From Palaemon carinicauda (Eukaryota; Arthropoda; Malacostraca; Decapoda; Palaemonidae), in NCBI RefSeq assembly GCF_036898095.1, contig NC_090757.1, positions 63,729,081 through 63,793,080 of the forward strand: 64,000 nt of DNA, in the 5' to 3' direction. Each line of letters opens with the position of its first letter. The first letter of the stretch is position 1. The notes below the pieces were generated by a model that saw only the letters and a list, made by a program, of their open reading frames with translations, had not been told where the DNA came from and made no database searches. Positions 43,352-53,819 of the stretch are shown piece by piece. The position numbers were made by a program, and so were the translations under genes.

Positions 43352-43641
43352 GTTGTTTTACGTACGTAAATGTAAATTTTAAACAAAAAAAATATGATAG
43401 GTTATAACATGTATATTCAGACTTTTAAAACCTTCCCTTTAACTTAATGCATACTAAACTAAAACAGGCACAAATATTAAAATGTTAGAATATTAAAGTA
43501 AAAAATAAAGATTGTTACTGTACTCACCACGAAAGAAGTTGAAGAAAAACTTGAATGATGATGGCGATGAATTTGCTGCACAGTAGAAATGATGATGATG
43601 AAGCTGATGATGTCTTCTACTGTGCAGCCAATGATAGTATT

Positions 43642-45481
43642 TTACGTCTCTTCAGACGGAGGTGTCTTTTCCTGGGACACCTCTTCAACTTCTTCCTGGG
43701 AAACTTCTTCAATTTCTTCCGAAGGCGTACTAGCAGGAGGAACTGGCTCTTTTTTGCAAGGCTGGAAGAACATTGTGATCGGAAGTTGCTGCCGCTGCTT
43801 CTTTTTTCGCTCGAAGAGCATCCTGTAGGGAGTCATGATGTCATCGATCTTGTTGCAGAATTGCATAGACCGAACCATATCCTCGTCCCACTCTTGCGAC
43901 ATTTCTTTCGCCTCCTTCACATGGTTGCAGAACTTGGCAAGCCGTTCTAATGTTAAGCCCATTTCTTCGACATTTTCTTGGGTCTCTTACTGTGTTTCGC
44001 TCTCTTCTTCACTGGCCGATTTCGTCAGGTCTTCTAGGTCTGCGTCAGTTAGCGGCTGGGAATGGCAGTCCAACAACTCGTCGACGTCTTCAGTCATCAT
44101 GTCGCCAAACCCGTCACCTCCAATTATCGATTGTAAACAATCTGGGGCCACAACTTCTTCCAGCTCGCATTAACGGTTGCAGGTTTCATTTCTTGCAGTG
44201 CCTTCTGAATGTTCTGCAGGCACGTGGCTATGGTGTACTTCCGCCAGTACGCCTTCAAATTAAAATCTTCATCTTCATCTTCTTGGGCAGTATCCACACA
44301 CGCAACGAGGTCCGCCAAGGTATTCTTCGTGTAGAGGGCCTTGAACGACCTGATAACCCCCTGGTCCATCGGTTGAATTAATGATGTGGTGTTGGGTGGC
44401 AGGAACTCAACCTGAATGCCCTCATGCGACAGGTCAGTTGCGTGTCCACCAGCGTTATCCATAAGGAGAAGGATCTTGAATGGCAAGCCCTTTTCTAAGA
44501 GATATTTACTGACTTGCGGGATGAAACACTGGTAGAACCAGTTGGAGGTCAGCATCTTCGTAATCCATGCTTTTGGATTATGCATCCAGTACACGGGAAG
44601 GAGATTCTTATTTTTATTTTTCAAAGCGCGAGGATTTTTCGACTTGTAAATAAGCCCCGGCTTTAGCAAAAATCCAGCAGCATTGCCACACATCACGAGG
44701 GTAACGCGATCCTTGAATGCTTTAAAGCCAGAGGCTTTGGCTTCTTCTTTGAACAGGAAACTTCGCGACAGCATTATCTTCCAAAACAAGCCGGTCTCAT
44801 CCATATTAAACACTTGTTCCGGCTTGTATCCACCTTCAGCGATAATATTCTTGAACGTCTCGTTCGCGTAAGTTTCAGCAGCGGCAGTGTCAGCGGAAGC
44901 AGCCTCGCCATGCAGGGAAACGCTTTTCAGGGCGAAGCGTTTCTGAAACTTCGCGAACCATCCTTTGCTGGCGGAAAAACATTGTTTCTGACGCTGGGAA
45001 TCAGTGGATGTCCCTGGTTGAAGTTCATCTACATCATCATCTTCTTCAGCATGGTCGCCATCGTCGTCTTAGGTTCCTTTGCCGCAAAATTCTCATACAA
45101 GCTCAAAGCCTTGGTTCGGATAGTGTTCGTATCCAAGGCTATGTTCTTCTTCCGGCAGTCGGCAATCCACACTGCTAAAGGACCTTCCATGCGTACGATC
45201 GTTTTATTACGCGTGGTAACGACTCGCTTCGCTGATCTGCTAAAGGTGATGGTAGCCGTCTTTCTAATGTTCGCCTCGTCCTTCTTGATATAGCGAACGG
45301 TGGATTCGTTCACTCCAAAATGGCGGGCTGCGGCCGCGTAACTTTTACCTTCTTTTAACATATCGAGAAGCGTCACCTTCTCAGCAATCGTTGTACTGGT
45401 TTGCGGACTGTGGCCAAAGGTAGCACCCAAACTGCCTAGTATCCGAATGCCGACCACAACCCGACGTTCACTACACAACAA
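43642..45481 (-). pseudogene. Tigger-type transposase (CENP-B-like helix-turn-helix plus DDE), frameshifted
   Basis: Three minus-strand blocks read in order. 45481-45029 is the DNA-binding part, with AAAARHFGVNESTVRYIKK (psq/CENP-B-type helix-turn-helix) and the start of a second DNA-binding domain. 44813-44124 is the catalytic core, with NMDETGLFW (first D, residue 5 of the block), LLLMDNAGGH (D119) and LIQPMDQGV (D150), the DDD triad of pogo/Tigger enzymes. 43962-43642 is an acidic C-terminus. Gaps between blocks contain frameshifts or stops. The catalytic residues are intact, but the gene as read is broken. Confidence 0.88.
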
Positions 45482-47103
45482 ACATACAACGGTGGAATAC
45501 CCAAAAACCTAAGTAACAGTTCAAAGCACTGGGCACCACCCCTTGATGTATAATGGGCAAGGGGACCCAGCTAGATCCTGACTTAAACCTTTGCTTCTCC
45601 AGCTTGCTGATCATAAGTATAAGAACATTAGGTTAAAGGGATTATTATAAGTTATTTGAAAGATTAAAAAACAGTGGCTGATTAGGGCGGCCGTGGTGGG
45701 AGGTTTCTGAAATTAAAGGCTGTATACATAAAAACAAAAAAACATTTATTTGCAGAAAACTGTTAGGAATATCATATCAATTAGAATAATCAATTAAATG
45801 AAAAATTAGCATCCCTTTTGCATATTGTATAAGCAAGAGAAAAAATATTTATTTTTACGTATTTATCTGTCAGTTCCAATAACCAAATTTAGGGCAAAAT
45901 TATCAGTCCTTTACACTCCAGCTCCACAAATAACAAACAAACTAGAAATTACTCATAAGAAAATATAGATCTGTGAAAATACTGTGCTACCATACTTTCC
46001 CCTGAATCAATACTGTCCCTTCAATATCCTGTTCACCACTAAGCTGCAAAGTCACTTACAATTTTTCCTTTGAACAGTTCAGCCGCATACGCTGCTGTGC
46101 AGGTCTACTGCAGGCCCACAATAACAATGTCTCAAAAATTTTGTCAACAACACGAGAAATCGCCAATGGCCTTATAATACATTGGTTGTGGTGTTATTCA
46201 GTCAAACACATGATAGTACTTACAGTTCACAGGCAGTGTAAAATGAATACAGAGCAGACACACACACCACTACACACTGGTAACAGGCCATCAACCACAT
46301 TCATAATTGTTATGAGCAGTACTAGACAGATACTCTGTTCCTGTATACTGTACATACAGTGGTCTCGAGTAAACTTCCCTTACAATTGGGAACTTCTGTC
46401 AACATAAATGTCTGCCGTATCTGTTCTTTTTTCTTTTCTTGATGAAGGAACCTATTCTTGTAAAGTACAGTACTTCTATTTACTCAAACTCTGGTTACAC
46501 ATTCAAACCCTACAGAGAGTAGGGCGTGCGTAAACAGTACCGGCAACATCTTGCAATTCCTGATCGTCAGAACCACCGGACATAATGCGGAGTCTATTCA
46601 GTACCTACGATAGATATGCGTTAACGCTTATCGGTGTCATGACTTCGTAGTAGAATTAGTTTGTTTTTTTCCCAACTATTATTAATTTTTTCCACATCGT
46701 CATCATCTTTCAGTGGCGTTTAGGCTCACTACCAGCCTTAGTAGAAGCAGAACGCTTGGGAGCCATTGTACAGTAGGGTTTAACAGAAAGTTCAACAAAA
46801 AGTTCAACTTAAAACAGTCACGCACAGCACAGATTAAAGTTCACAATAACGTAGCAACATATACACAGTGATACGGCGGGAGACAAAGTGGCTGCGAAAA
46901 GATGCTGCGGGTTGGAGAAGCAGTCAAAACACCAATCACAGGCTAGATTACAAAACTTGGGTTCTGATTCGTCATCTATCAGCGCTTGAACCAATCACAA
47001 TCCGTCTTATATGCTACGTAGTAGTTACCAATTCAAAGTACAAGGTACCCTACGTATACAGTACAGCTTTACGTACGCTATTTTACGCTTGTTTTGTTGT
47101 AGG

Positions 47104-47188
<85 letters not shown>

Positions 47189-47683
47189 TTATTCGAGATG
47201 TGATTTTTGCAACAAAGAATATTATTGGATGCAGTACAGTACTACGTACGTATACATACAAAAGATTCATGGAAAAGATGCACATCCATTACATTTGTAG
47301 TACAGTAGTAGCCATCAGCAGCCTTACACCATTCTAATATGGTATGACTGCATCTGATTTGCGTTTCATGTTCGATTTAATTTTACTACGTACTGTATAC
47401 TGAATTATCGTATGATCACATTCTCTTTTCGTGTTTTATTTCTTTCTGTACTGAATTATATGTCATATGTAATGCAATGAACAATCAGTAAGAGCAGATA
47501 TTACTAATTACAGTATTAATGGAATTACAGGTAACGAAATATCGTATTTGGGGTCTTCATATATCGCGGTATTTTCGAAATTTCCGGAAAATCCGCGATA
47601 TGTTTATATATATGGGTTATGAAAAAAACCCGCGAAGTGGTGAATCCGCGATGGTCGAACCGCGAAGTAGCGAGGGCTCACTG
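45482..47683. other. Right arm of the Tigger-type element, non-coding
   Basis: 2.2 kb between the transposase 5' end and the right TIR. It has a (TC)n tract (47107-47182) and repeated short acagtac/tacgtac motifs. No gene is recognised. The ORF at 46141-46407 shows no family resemblance. The transposase promoter should lie in this arm. Confidence 0.6.
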
Positions 47684-48010
47684 TATCTTCTTTTCCTCTT
47701 CGTATGGCTGCTGCAGTTCTTTTATTCTCCTTCTCTTGTCGCTGAGGTCTGGACAGTAAAGAATGAAATGGGTGAGGTCTTCAGTTTTTGCTCCATATAA
47801 GCTTACATCCCACACTTCCTCCAAATTCGTGTCGTATCTTATCATTTAGTCGTAGGCCATTGGCCCTAGCTCTACAGTATGCATGATAACTGAATCAGGT
47901 TTATTGTCATAGAACATTTATTCTATTTGACCATTTTTTTGTACGTTTATTTCTAAACTACTTTTATCTTTTATCTCGTCCTTCCATTTTTTACCATCTA
48001 CTCTGGGAGA

Positions 48011-48210
48011 CTGATGGCGAGTTATTGGCTTTGCGCATACGTTGTTTGATGGCTTCTTTCTGCTTAAGGAGGGTGCCTATTGTCAATAGATTTCAGCCAT
48101 ATTCCTTGGTGATCGCATTCAACCGCATGCCAGCCTCATACTTCTCAATTATCTCCAGCTTTGTCTCCATAGAAAGCATCCTCTTCTTCTTCCTCTGAAC
48201 ATCAGCAACA
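48011..48210 (-). pseudogene. Second pogo/CENP-B-like transposase N-terminal fragment
   Basis: The minus strand from about 48210 reads RKKKRMLSMETKLEIIEKYE then AGMRLNAITKEYG, a stop, and TIGTLLKQKEAIKQ. This is the psq-type helix-turn-helix that begins pogo, Tigger and jerky-like transposases. It differs from the N-terminus of the neighbouring Tigger element, so it is another family. No catalytic domain follows, so it is a relic. Confidence 0.6.
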
Positions 48211-48927
48211 TTGAAAAATGCAACATGATACAGTACAGTAATTAAAAACTTGAAATAGAAACTGTCAACACGAATTCAATCTGAATGATAGCACTGCCGA
48301 AACAAAATGGTTGAGGAGCTCAGATACTTAAATGCATTATGGGATAGTTGCTGACCAGTAGGAGAGCAGGATCCTATGGCAGTAAATAGCATTAGAGTAG
48401 GAAGATAACCAATGGGAGAGTGGGATGATGATGGCGAGTTTACAGTTGTGGTCGTGAATTTTAAAATTATTCTTGGCGGCTGGGCGAATCTAGTTTCGTA
48501 TGGTGGAAATTTTTTCGTAATATGAGGCAAAGAAATCTTGTATCTCATTTCATATCATCAATCACTGTACTTCGGCTTTGGTTCCTAAGGTTGCTTACAC
48601 AGATATGAGTATAAATCATTTGTATATCTTTATCGGGGTATTGTTCAGAAAATCTCCTGTGGATGAGGGCTAAGAAAATAGTCCTAAGGCTTGAGGAAGG
48701 AAACATTGTCTTAGGTGGATTTTGGGGGATTTGTGTGAGATTTTGAGGTTTCACAGTGACGGGACACGTGTACAGATTTACTAAATCAACCTGATCATCG
48801 GGAAAACTGAAGTTGGCCCAGCCTTGCCTATATTTTTTTTTTTTTTTACTAAACATATTGTATTATAATCTCCCTAGTTTAGTTTTGGATGAATAAATCT
48901 ATAAAAGATGCTAACTTTTAAATTGGG
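48211..48927. other. Non-coding stretch, nothing recognised
   Basis: AT-rich flank between the transposase relic and DIRS B. The ORFs at 48276-48548 and 48545-48856 have no recognisable domain. A T homopolymer lies near 48830-48846. Confidence 0.4.
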
Positions 48928-49012
48928 TTTGTTCCGTAACCGAAATACAAACCACGCTATTTACATAGGGTTTACCTTTTAGCGCAGCTGAAATGACGAG
49001 CCAATAGTTTTG
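48928..49012. repeat. Left inverted terminal repeat of DIRS B
   Basis: The reverse complement matches the right ITR over about 65 bp (gctatttacataggg to gccaatagtttt). The outer 45 bp also pairs with the internal complementary region. The copy-specific bases (catagggttt, gcgcag) are the same at both ends. Confidence 0.9.
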
Positions 49013-49096
49013 GCTCGGCGGTGACCAGACGTGTCTGCTCATCGTCCTCGTGACAGCCTTTAATTTTCTGCTTTTTCTTTACAGTGTGTTTGTTGG

Positions 49097-49816
49097 TTGG
49101 AAGTTGACCTTCATTATTATTTCTTTACAATGTGTACATGCCCTGGAGTTGCCTGTCGTCCTTGTGGGACTTTCATGTCGGACGTAACTACGGATCTGCA
49201 CACCCTTTGCCCTCAATGTCGGGGCCGACGGTGTGACCAGGAGAACATGTGCCGTGAGTGCAGGGAGTGGTCTGCCTCCCAGTGGGAGAGGTTTGGCCGT
49301 CGGCGTAAGAAGAAGTCCAAGAGAGACCGTTCTCCTTCGGTGTTAGCCTTGAAGGAGGAAGGTTCTCGGGACTCTTCTTCCGCCGCCCAAACCTCCTCCG
49401 AAGCTCCCCCTCGTCCGCCTCCTAAGGAGAGTCGGCCGAGTGGTAGCGCAGGCCCTAGTTCTGTTTCCCGACCTTGGTTGGGGGGAGAGGGCGTCGCCTC
49501 CCATAGCGAGGCGGTTCCCCCTCCTCCTCCGTGGGAGGTTATTGATAATGCCTTAACCAATGATGATCTTTTACAGATTTGGTCGTCCCTGGGGCTTAAG
49601 GGCTTGCCCTCCAGGGTCGCTTTTATTGACCTTGTCTCGTTGGGGGCCGCTGTTAAGCAGTCGCCGGCGGTAGCAGAGGTAGACCCTCTGTCTATTGTCG
49701 ACGTCGTGGTGACAGAGGCCTCCGACGTGGTGGGCAATCCGCCGCAGGTGCTGTTGCGGATGATGGTGCTAAAGGCTCTCCTCCCCCTTCCGTACATCCT
49801 TCGAAGGGGGAAGTGA
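49097..49816 (+). CDS. DIRS B Gag N-terminal part with cysteine-rich motif
   Basis: 239 codons. Near the N-terminus is a Cys/His cluster: CTCPGVACRPC, then LHTLCPQCRGRRC and MCRECREW. A similar cluster opens the copy-C Gag (60266), suggesting a conserved zinc-binding fold. A basic stretch (GRRRKKKSKRDRS) follows, which could bind RNA or direct nuclear import, then a Ser/Pro-rich linker. The frame ends at 49816. The true continuation (SPSVSAAAQLPSEG) lies one frame over, so an indel near 49740-49765 breaks it. The natural start may be the ATG at 49130, just before the first cysteine. Confidence 0.7.
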   Translation: MEVDLHYYFFTMCTCPGVACRPCGTFMSDVTTDLHTLCPQCRGRRCDQENMCRECREWSASQWERFGRRRKKKSKRDRSPSVLALKEEGSRDSSSAAQTSSEAPPRPPPKESRPSGSAGPSSVSRPWLGGEGVASHSEAVPPPPPWEVIDNALTNDDLLQIWSSLGLKGLPSRVAFIDLVSLGAAVKQSPAVAEVDPLSIVDVVVTEASDVVGNPPQVLLRMMVLKALLPLPYILRRGK

Positions 49817-52050
49817 GTCCTTCGGTCTCTGCTGCTGCTCAGCTTCCTTCTGAGGGAAGTGCTTTGACGGAGACTCCCCTTCGGAGGACCGATGGTCCCG
49901 ACGATCTCCCCCGAGGCCGCCTCCGCCGTAAGGCTCACCGTCCGCTACGCCGCAAGGGCCTCCCTTCCCCTTACAAGGGGGTTAAGAGGCGCCTTTTTGG
50001 GTCTTCTTCCTCCGAGGGGGACTCTCCTCGTCAGCCTCAACCTACAGCTCCGTCTTCCTTGGACCTCTCTGCAGACCGTTCACCAACTCCTGCCAGATCT
50101 TCGCCTTCTGGAGAACTCGTCACCCGACGGGAAACGGTCTTTCGGGGCTAAGGGATCCTTCCCTTCCACGAGCAGTGCTAGCGCACAGGCGCTCTCCTGC
50201 TCATCAGCGCTCTCCTGCTCGCCAGCGCTCTCCTGATCGTCAGCGCGCTCCTGATCGTCAGCGCTCTCCTGCTCGCCGACGCTCACCTGCTCGTCGGCGC
50301 TCTCCTGATGTTCGCCCTCCTCGCCAGCGCTCTCCTGCTCGTCAGCTCTCTTCTGAGCGTCAGCGCTCATTTGAGGACCATCGCCCTGCGGTCTCTGACC
50401 ATCCTACAGTTCCTGCTGAGCTCCCTGCTCACCATCTGCCTGATCCTGTGGCTACGCAACATCGTGCTGCGCGTGTGTCAAAAGCACATGTTCGCCAACG
50501 CGCCAGCGATCTTCCAGTTCCTGCTCATGAACGCGCCTCGCCACCTGCCCTCGCCGCGCCACCTGCCCTCGCCGCGCCACCTGTCCTTTCACAGGACACG
50601 CGTCGACCTTCTGCTCGCCAGCGATCACCTACGCGCCAGCGTTCACCTGCTCGCCAGCGCGCACAGGCGATTTTAGTATCGCCTATTCAACAGCGTTCTA
50701 CGCGTCAGCGATCACCTGTCTCTCGGCGATCTCCGGATCACCCGCGTGTGTTACAGCCAGCGCGCCAACGTTCTCCAACGCTTCTGAAGGAACATGGTTC
50801 GCCAGGTACTAGCTCGCCATCGCGCGATCGCCCACCTGCGCATGCTGCTCGCCATCGCGCGATCGCCCACCTGCGCATGCTGCTCGCCATCGCGCAATCG
50901 CTCACCCGCGCATGCTGCTCGCCATCGCGCGATCGCTCACCCGCGCATGCTGCTCGCCATCGCTCGCCAACGCGTCGACATGCCACAACGCGCCATCGCC
51001 AACCTGCGCGTCAGTGCTCACCAGCTCATCATCGATCGCCTGTGGATCTACATCGCCAGCGGTCTTCCTCACCCACGCGGCAGCGCGTTTCCTCGCCGTC
51101 GCGCCAACACTTGTGTTCGCCGCCTCGGACACGCGTTCATTCACCTGCCCACCCTCGCGCCCACTCGCCTGCGCGCCCGCGCGATCGTTCGCCTGCGCGC
51201 CCGCGCGATCGTTCGCCTGCGCGCCCGCACGACCGCTCGCCTGCGCGCCCGCACGACCGCTCGCCTGCGCGCCCGCACGACCGCTCGCCTGCGCGCCCGC
51301 GCGATCATCCGCCTGCGCGCCCGCGCGATCATCCGCCTGCGCGCCCGCGCGATCATCCGCCTGCGCCCGCGCGATCGTCCGCCTGCGCGCCCGCGCGATC
51401 GTCCACCTGCGCGCCCGCGCGATCGTTCGCCCGCGCTCCCGCGCGACCTTTTGCCCTCGCTCCCGCGCGACCTTTTGCCCTCGCGCGACCATCGTTCGCG
51501 GCGAATTTCGCAGCCGGTGGTAGCAGCAGGAACGCGTGTTCCTAGACGGCACTCGGGATCACCTCCACCCAAACACAGGTTGGTAGTGCAGGACGAGGAG
51601 AGGTTAGTACATCATTCTTCCCCACCTTCTTTTCAGGCAGGTACCGTGGTGTCCACTCCAAAGGATCGCCCGATCCCTTTCCCTTTAGCGAGGATTTCGG
51701 ACTCTGTGTCCTTGGAGCAACAGACTTGGTTTGGTCTTCTGGCACGGGCGTTAGTGAGGGTTATGAAACCAGCACTCGCCGACCAGGGTAACAAACCAAC
51801 GGCTGTCTCTCCTACGCTGAAGAGAAAGAGAGGAGTGGACTTCGTGGTGACTTCCCCCAGGGCGAAGTTGGTTCCCAAGAGGTCGGTCGCGAAGGTCCCT
51901 TCTCCTGCACGAGTGCTTTCTCCTTCTCCCGTGGACGAGGCCTTTCCGTCCTCAGGTGAGTCCAGTGGGGCGGTAGTCTTCCCCTCGGCACCAGGGGGGG
52001 AGACTTCGCTTCATGCAGGAGAATCGTCTCGTGAGGAAGGGGCCCCTTGA
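49813..52050 (+). pseudogene. DIRS B Gag central region, RS/RP-rich repeats in shifting frames
   Basis: Three plus frames successively look native: 49813-50151 (RLRRKAHRPLRRKGLP), 50175-51545 (QRSPARQRSP hexapeptides, then SPARPRDR octapeptides) and 50794-52050 for the end (LKRKRGVDFVV). The DNA is an array of short repeats: 18-bp QRSPAR units, a 35-bp unit (50804-50960) and a 24-bp unit (51168-51430). A strongly basic, SR-like domain would suit RNA packaging. Repeat slippage has probably caused the frame changes. Confidence 0.6.
50804..51430 (+). repeat. 35-bp and 24-bp tandem repeats in DIRS B gag
   Basis: About 4.5 copies of a 35-bp unit (catgctgctcgccatcgcgc...) are followed, from 51168, by about ten 24-bp units (cctgcgcgcccgcgcgatcg...). 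The 24-bp unit encodes the octapeptide SPARPRDR in one frame. The 35-bp unit is the same family as in DIRS A. Confidence 0.9.
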
Positions 52051-52249
52051 ACCTCGTTGTTGGGATCCTAAATCCTCTGCAAGGATTCGTCAGGAACCCA
52101 CGACTACCCGGGGGAGTTTCCACGTGTCACCCCAGGAAGAGATCCCTGGGGCAGGAGACTTAGCTGCCAGCCTGCAGGGAGGAGAACAGTAAGAATCCGA
52201 ACATGCCTTCTGGCAGGTCCTAAGCCTGATAAGGCAACTTAACGGGCTT

Positions 52250-53737
52250 ATGGATCCAGTCATCGCCCCCCGTGAAGGCAAAGACATGATTTTGGATGAA
52301 GTGTTTGACGTTCGGAAGGCCCCTAAAACCAGTGCGGCTCTGCCCTGGTCCCGGGGGCTGAAGAGTGCCAGGGCTAGGGCCAACACTCAGCTCGCGCTTC
52401 TTGCCTCCTCCAGTCGTTCTACTGCCGGGAACAAGCTCATCCCTCCTCCTCGTCTTCAGCAGAGGAGGTATTTCGAGATCCTGGGTGAGCACAACCTCGC
52501 TCTTTCTCTCCATCACTCTGTGGAGGAGCTGGCGAAGGGAGTTCCCCTTGAGAAGCTCTCTTCCCGGCAGGTGTCGTTCTCGGCGGCAGAGATCCTTAGC
52601 CACGAAAAGGTCGCTAAGTGTGCCATGCAGGCCACTTCGTGGCTGGACTTTTGGCTAGGATCTCTGGGCATCCTATTGTGGGAGGTAGTAGGTTGGCCTG
52701 GGCACCAACCGCCCGTTGAGATACTACCGCTAGAGAGTTATGGGGTCCTTTGACTGGCCAGACAGTACTACATAGGACCCTTCTCGCTGGTTACGGTTCT
52801 TTCCCTTTGCCTACAAAGACACCGAATAGTCTGGCCTATTCTTTACAGATTCCCCTCTGTCCTCATACACCTGACAACACTGAGATTGCCAAACAATTCT
52901 TCTTCACACAAGGGGTTAACTACTGCACTGTAATTGTTCAGTGGCTACTTTCCTCTTGGTAAGGGTAGAAGACTCTTCAGCTATGGTAAGCAGCTCTTCT
53001 AGGAGAAGGACACTCCAAAATCAAACCATTGTTCTCTAGTCTTGGGCAGTCCCATAACCTCTGTACTATGGTCTTCCACCGTCCTGGGTTAGAGTTCTCT
53101 TGCTTGAGGGTACACTCGGGCACACTTCTATCTAGTTTCTCTTCCTCTTGTTTTGTTAAAGTTTTTTTTATAGTTTTTATAGGAAATATTTATTTTAATG
53201 TTGTTACTATACTTAAAATATTTTACTTTTCTTTATTTCCTTTCCTCACTGGGCTATTTTCCCTGTTGGGGCCCCTGGGCTTATAGCATCCTGCTTTTCC
53301 AACTAGGGTTGTAGCTTAGCATTTGATAATAATAATAATAATAATCGGAGGACTTGTCCAAGGAGACCAATAGGAAGGCCCTGGAGACCTTCTTGCTCTC
53401 GGGCACCCGCACCATCAAGTTTTTGGCGCACCAGGTTACCACCCTGTGGGCCAACTCGGTGTTGAAGCATCGCGATGCTGTGTCCGAGAGATTCCATCCG
53501 AAGGTCCCTGCCGTGGATGTGTGTAGGCTCCGACATGCTTCCCTTCTGGGGAAGAACTTGTTTGAGCCTCAAGACATGGAGCGAACGGCTGAGAGGTGGA
53601 GGAAATCCAGCACGGACTCCCTCCTCTATAGGGCCCTTACAACTCGGCCCTATAAGCCTCCAGCCTCGCCACAACAGCAGCAACAGCCTCGTAAGGCTCC
53701 CAAACAGGCACCGGCAGTTAAGAAGGTGGTGTCTTAA
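52250..53737 (+). pseudogene. DIRS B Gag C-terminal domain, split by a SINE
   Basis: Two blocks in the same frame (52250 to about 52676 and about 53345-53737) join across the SINE: LGEHNLALSLHHSVEELAKG, EKVAKCAMQATSWLDFWLGS, then EDLSKETNRKALETFLLSG, KFLAHQVTTLWANS and VDVCRLRHASLLGKNLFEPQ, ending with a Gln/Pro/Lys-rich tail. Copy C has the parallel domain (FLDWCLGAL...LFPEELIKG), so this is a conserved DIRS Gag module, probably capsid-like. That role is inference. Confidence 0.75.
52677..53345 (+). mobile_element. SINE inserted in DIRS B gag, with LINE family-3 tail
   Basis: It starts near gggaggtagtaggttggcc and ends in (TAA)n at 53327-53345. The last ~170 bp matches the 3' UTR of LINE family 3: tttttatagttt, gttgttac, tttcctcactgggctatttt, gcttatagcatc, gggttgtagctt. 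The 5' part is unrelated to any LINE here. I could not identify a tRNA, 7SL or 5S head. A diverged minus copy lies at 17436-17784. The target-site duplication is not clear. Confidence 0.85.
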
Positions 53738-53819
53738 GCCCCAGCCCTTTCCAGCCAAGGTCAAGAGGGGCGGTAAGTCCTCCAGGGGAGGCAAGACTCC
53801 TAGGGGTGGCGGCCGCGGC

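Larger units (their letters stand above)
42593..47683 (-). mobile_element. Tigger/pogo-type DNA transposon (Tc1-mariner superfamily), 5.1 kb
   Basis: Terminal inverted repeats start cagtgagccctcg at 42593 and end cgagggctcactg at 47683 (13 bp perfect, imperfect beyond). TA duplications flank it (42591-42592 and 47684-47685). Its transposase lies on the minus strand (45481-43642). It is about twice the usual Tigger length, with long non-coding arms containing (GA)n at 43261-43349, (TC)n at 47107-47182 and an internal direct repeat (42689-42816 and 43406-43480). Confidence 0.93.
42348..48010 (-). mobile_element. LINE family 2, copy c remnant split by R1/TA repeat and by a Tigger-type transposon
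   Basis: On the minus strand the pieces 48010-47684, 42592-42547 and 42412-42348 reassemble in order to the family-2 C-terminus and 3' UTR (compare 6010-6475). Joining 47684 to 42592 after removing the Tigger element and one TA gives gaagataataggaaa, as in the uninterrupted copy a at 6313. The 134 bp at 42413-42546 (R1 fragment plus TA microsatellite) is a separate insertion or replacement. Confidence 0.85.

Noticed and set aside
46141..46407. Second gene in the right arm of the Tigger element
   Set aside because: The 88-codon ORF shows no known domain and lies opposite to the transposase; most likely chance.
49213..49938. Minus-strand ORF of 241 codons opposite DIRS B Gag
   Set aside because: Shadow of a GC-rich coding region; no recognisable domain, and the plus strand has the conserved Cys motif.
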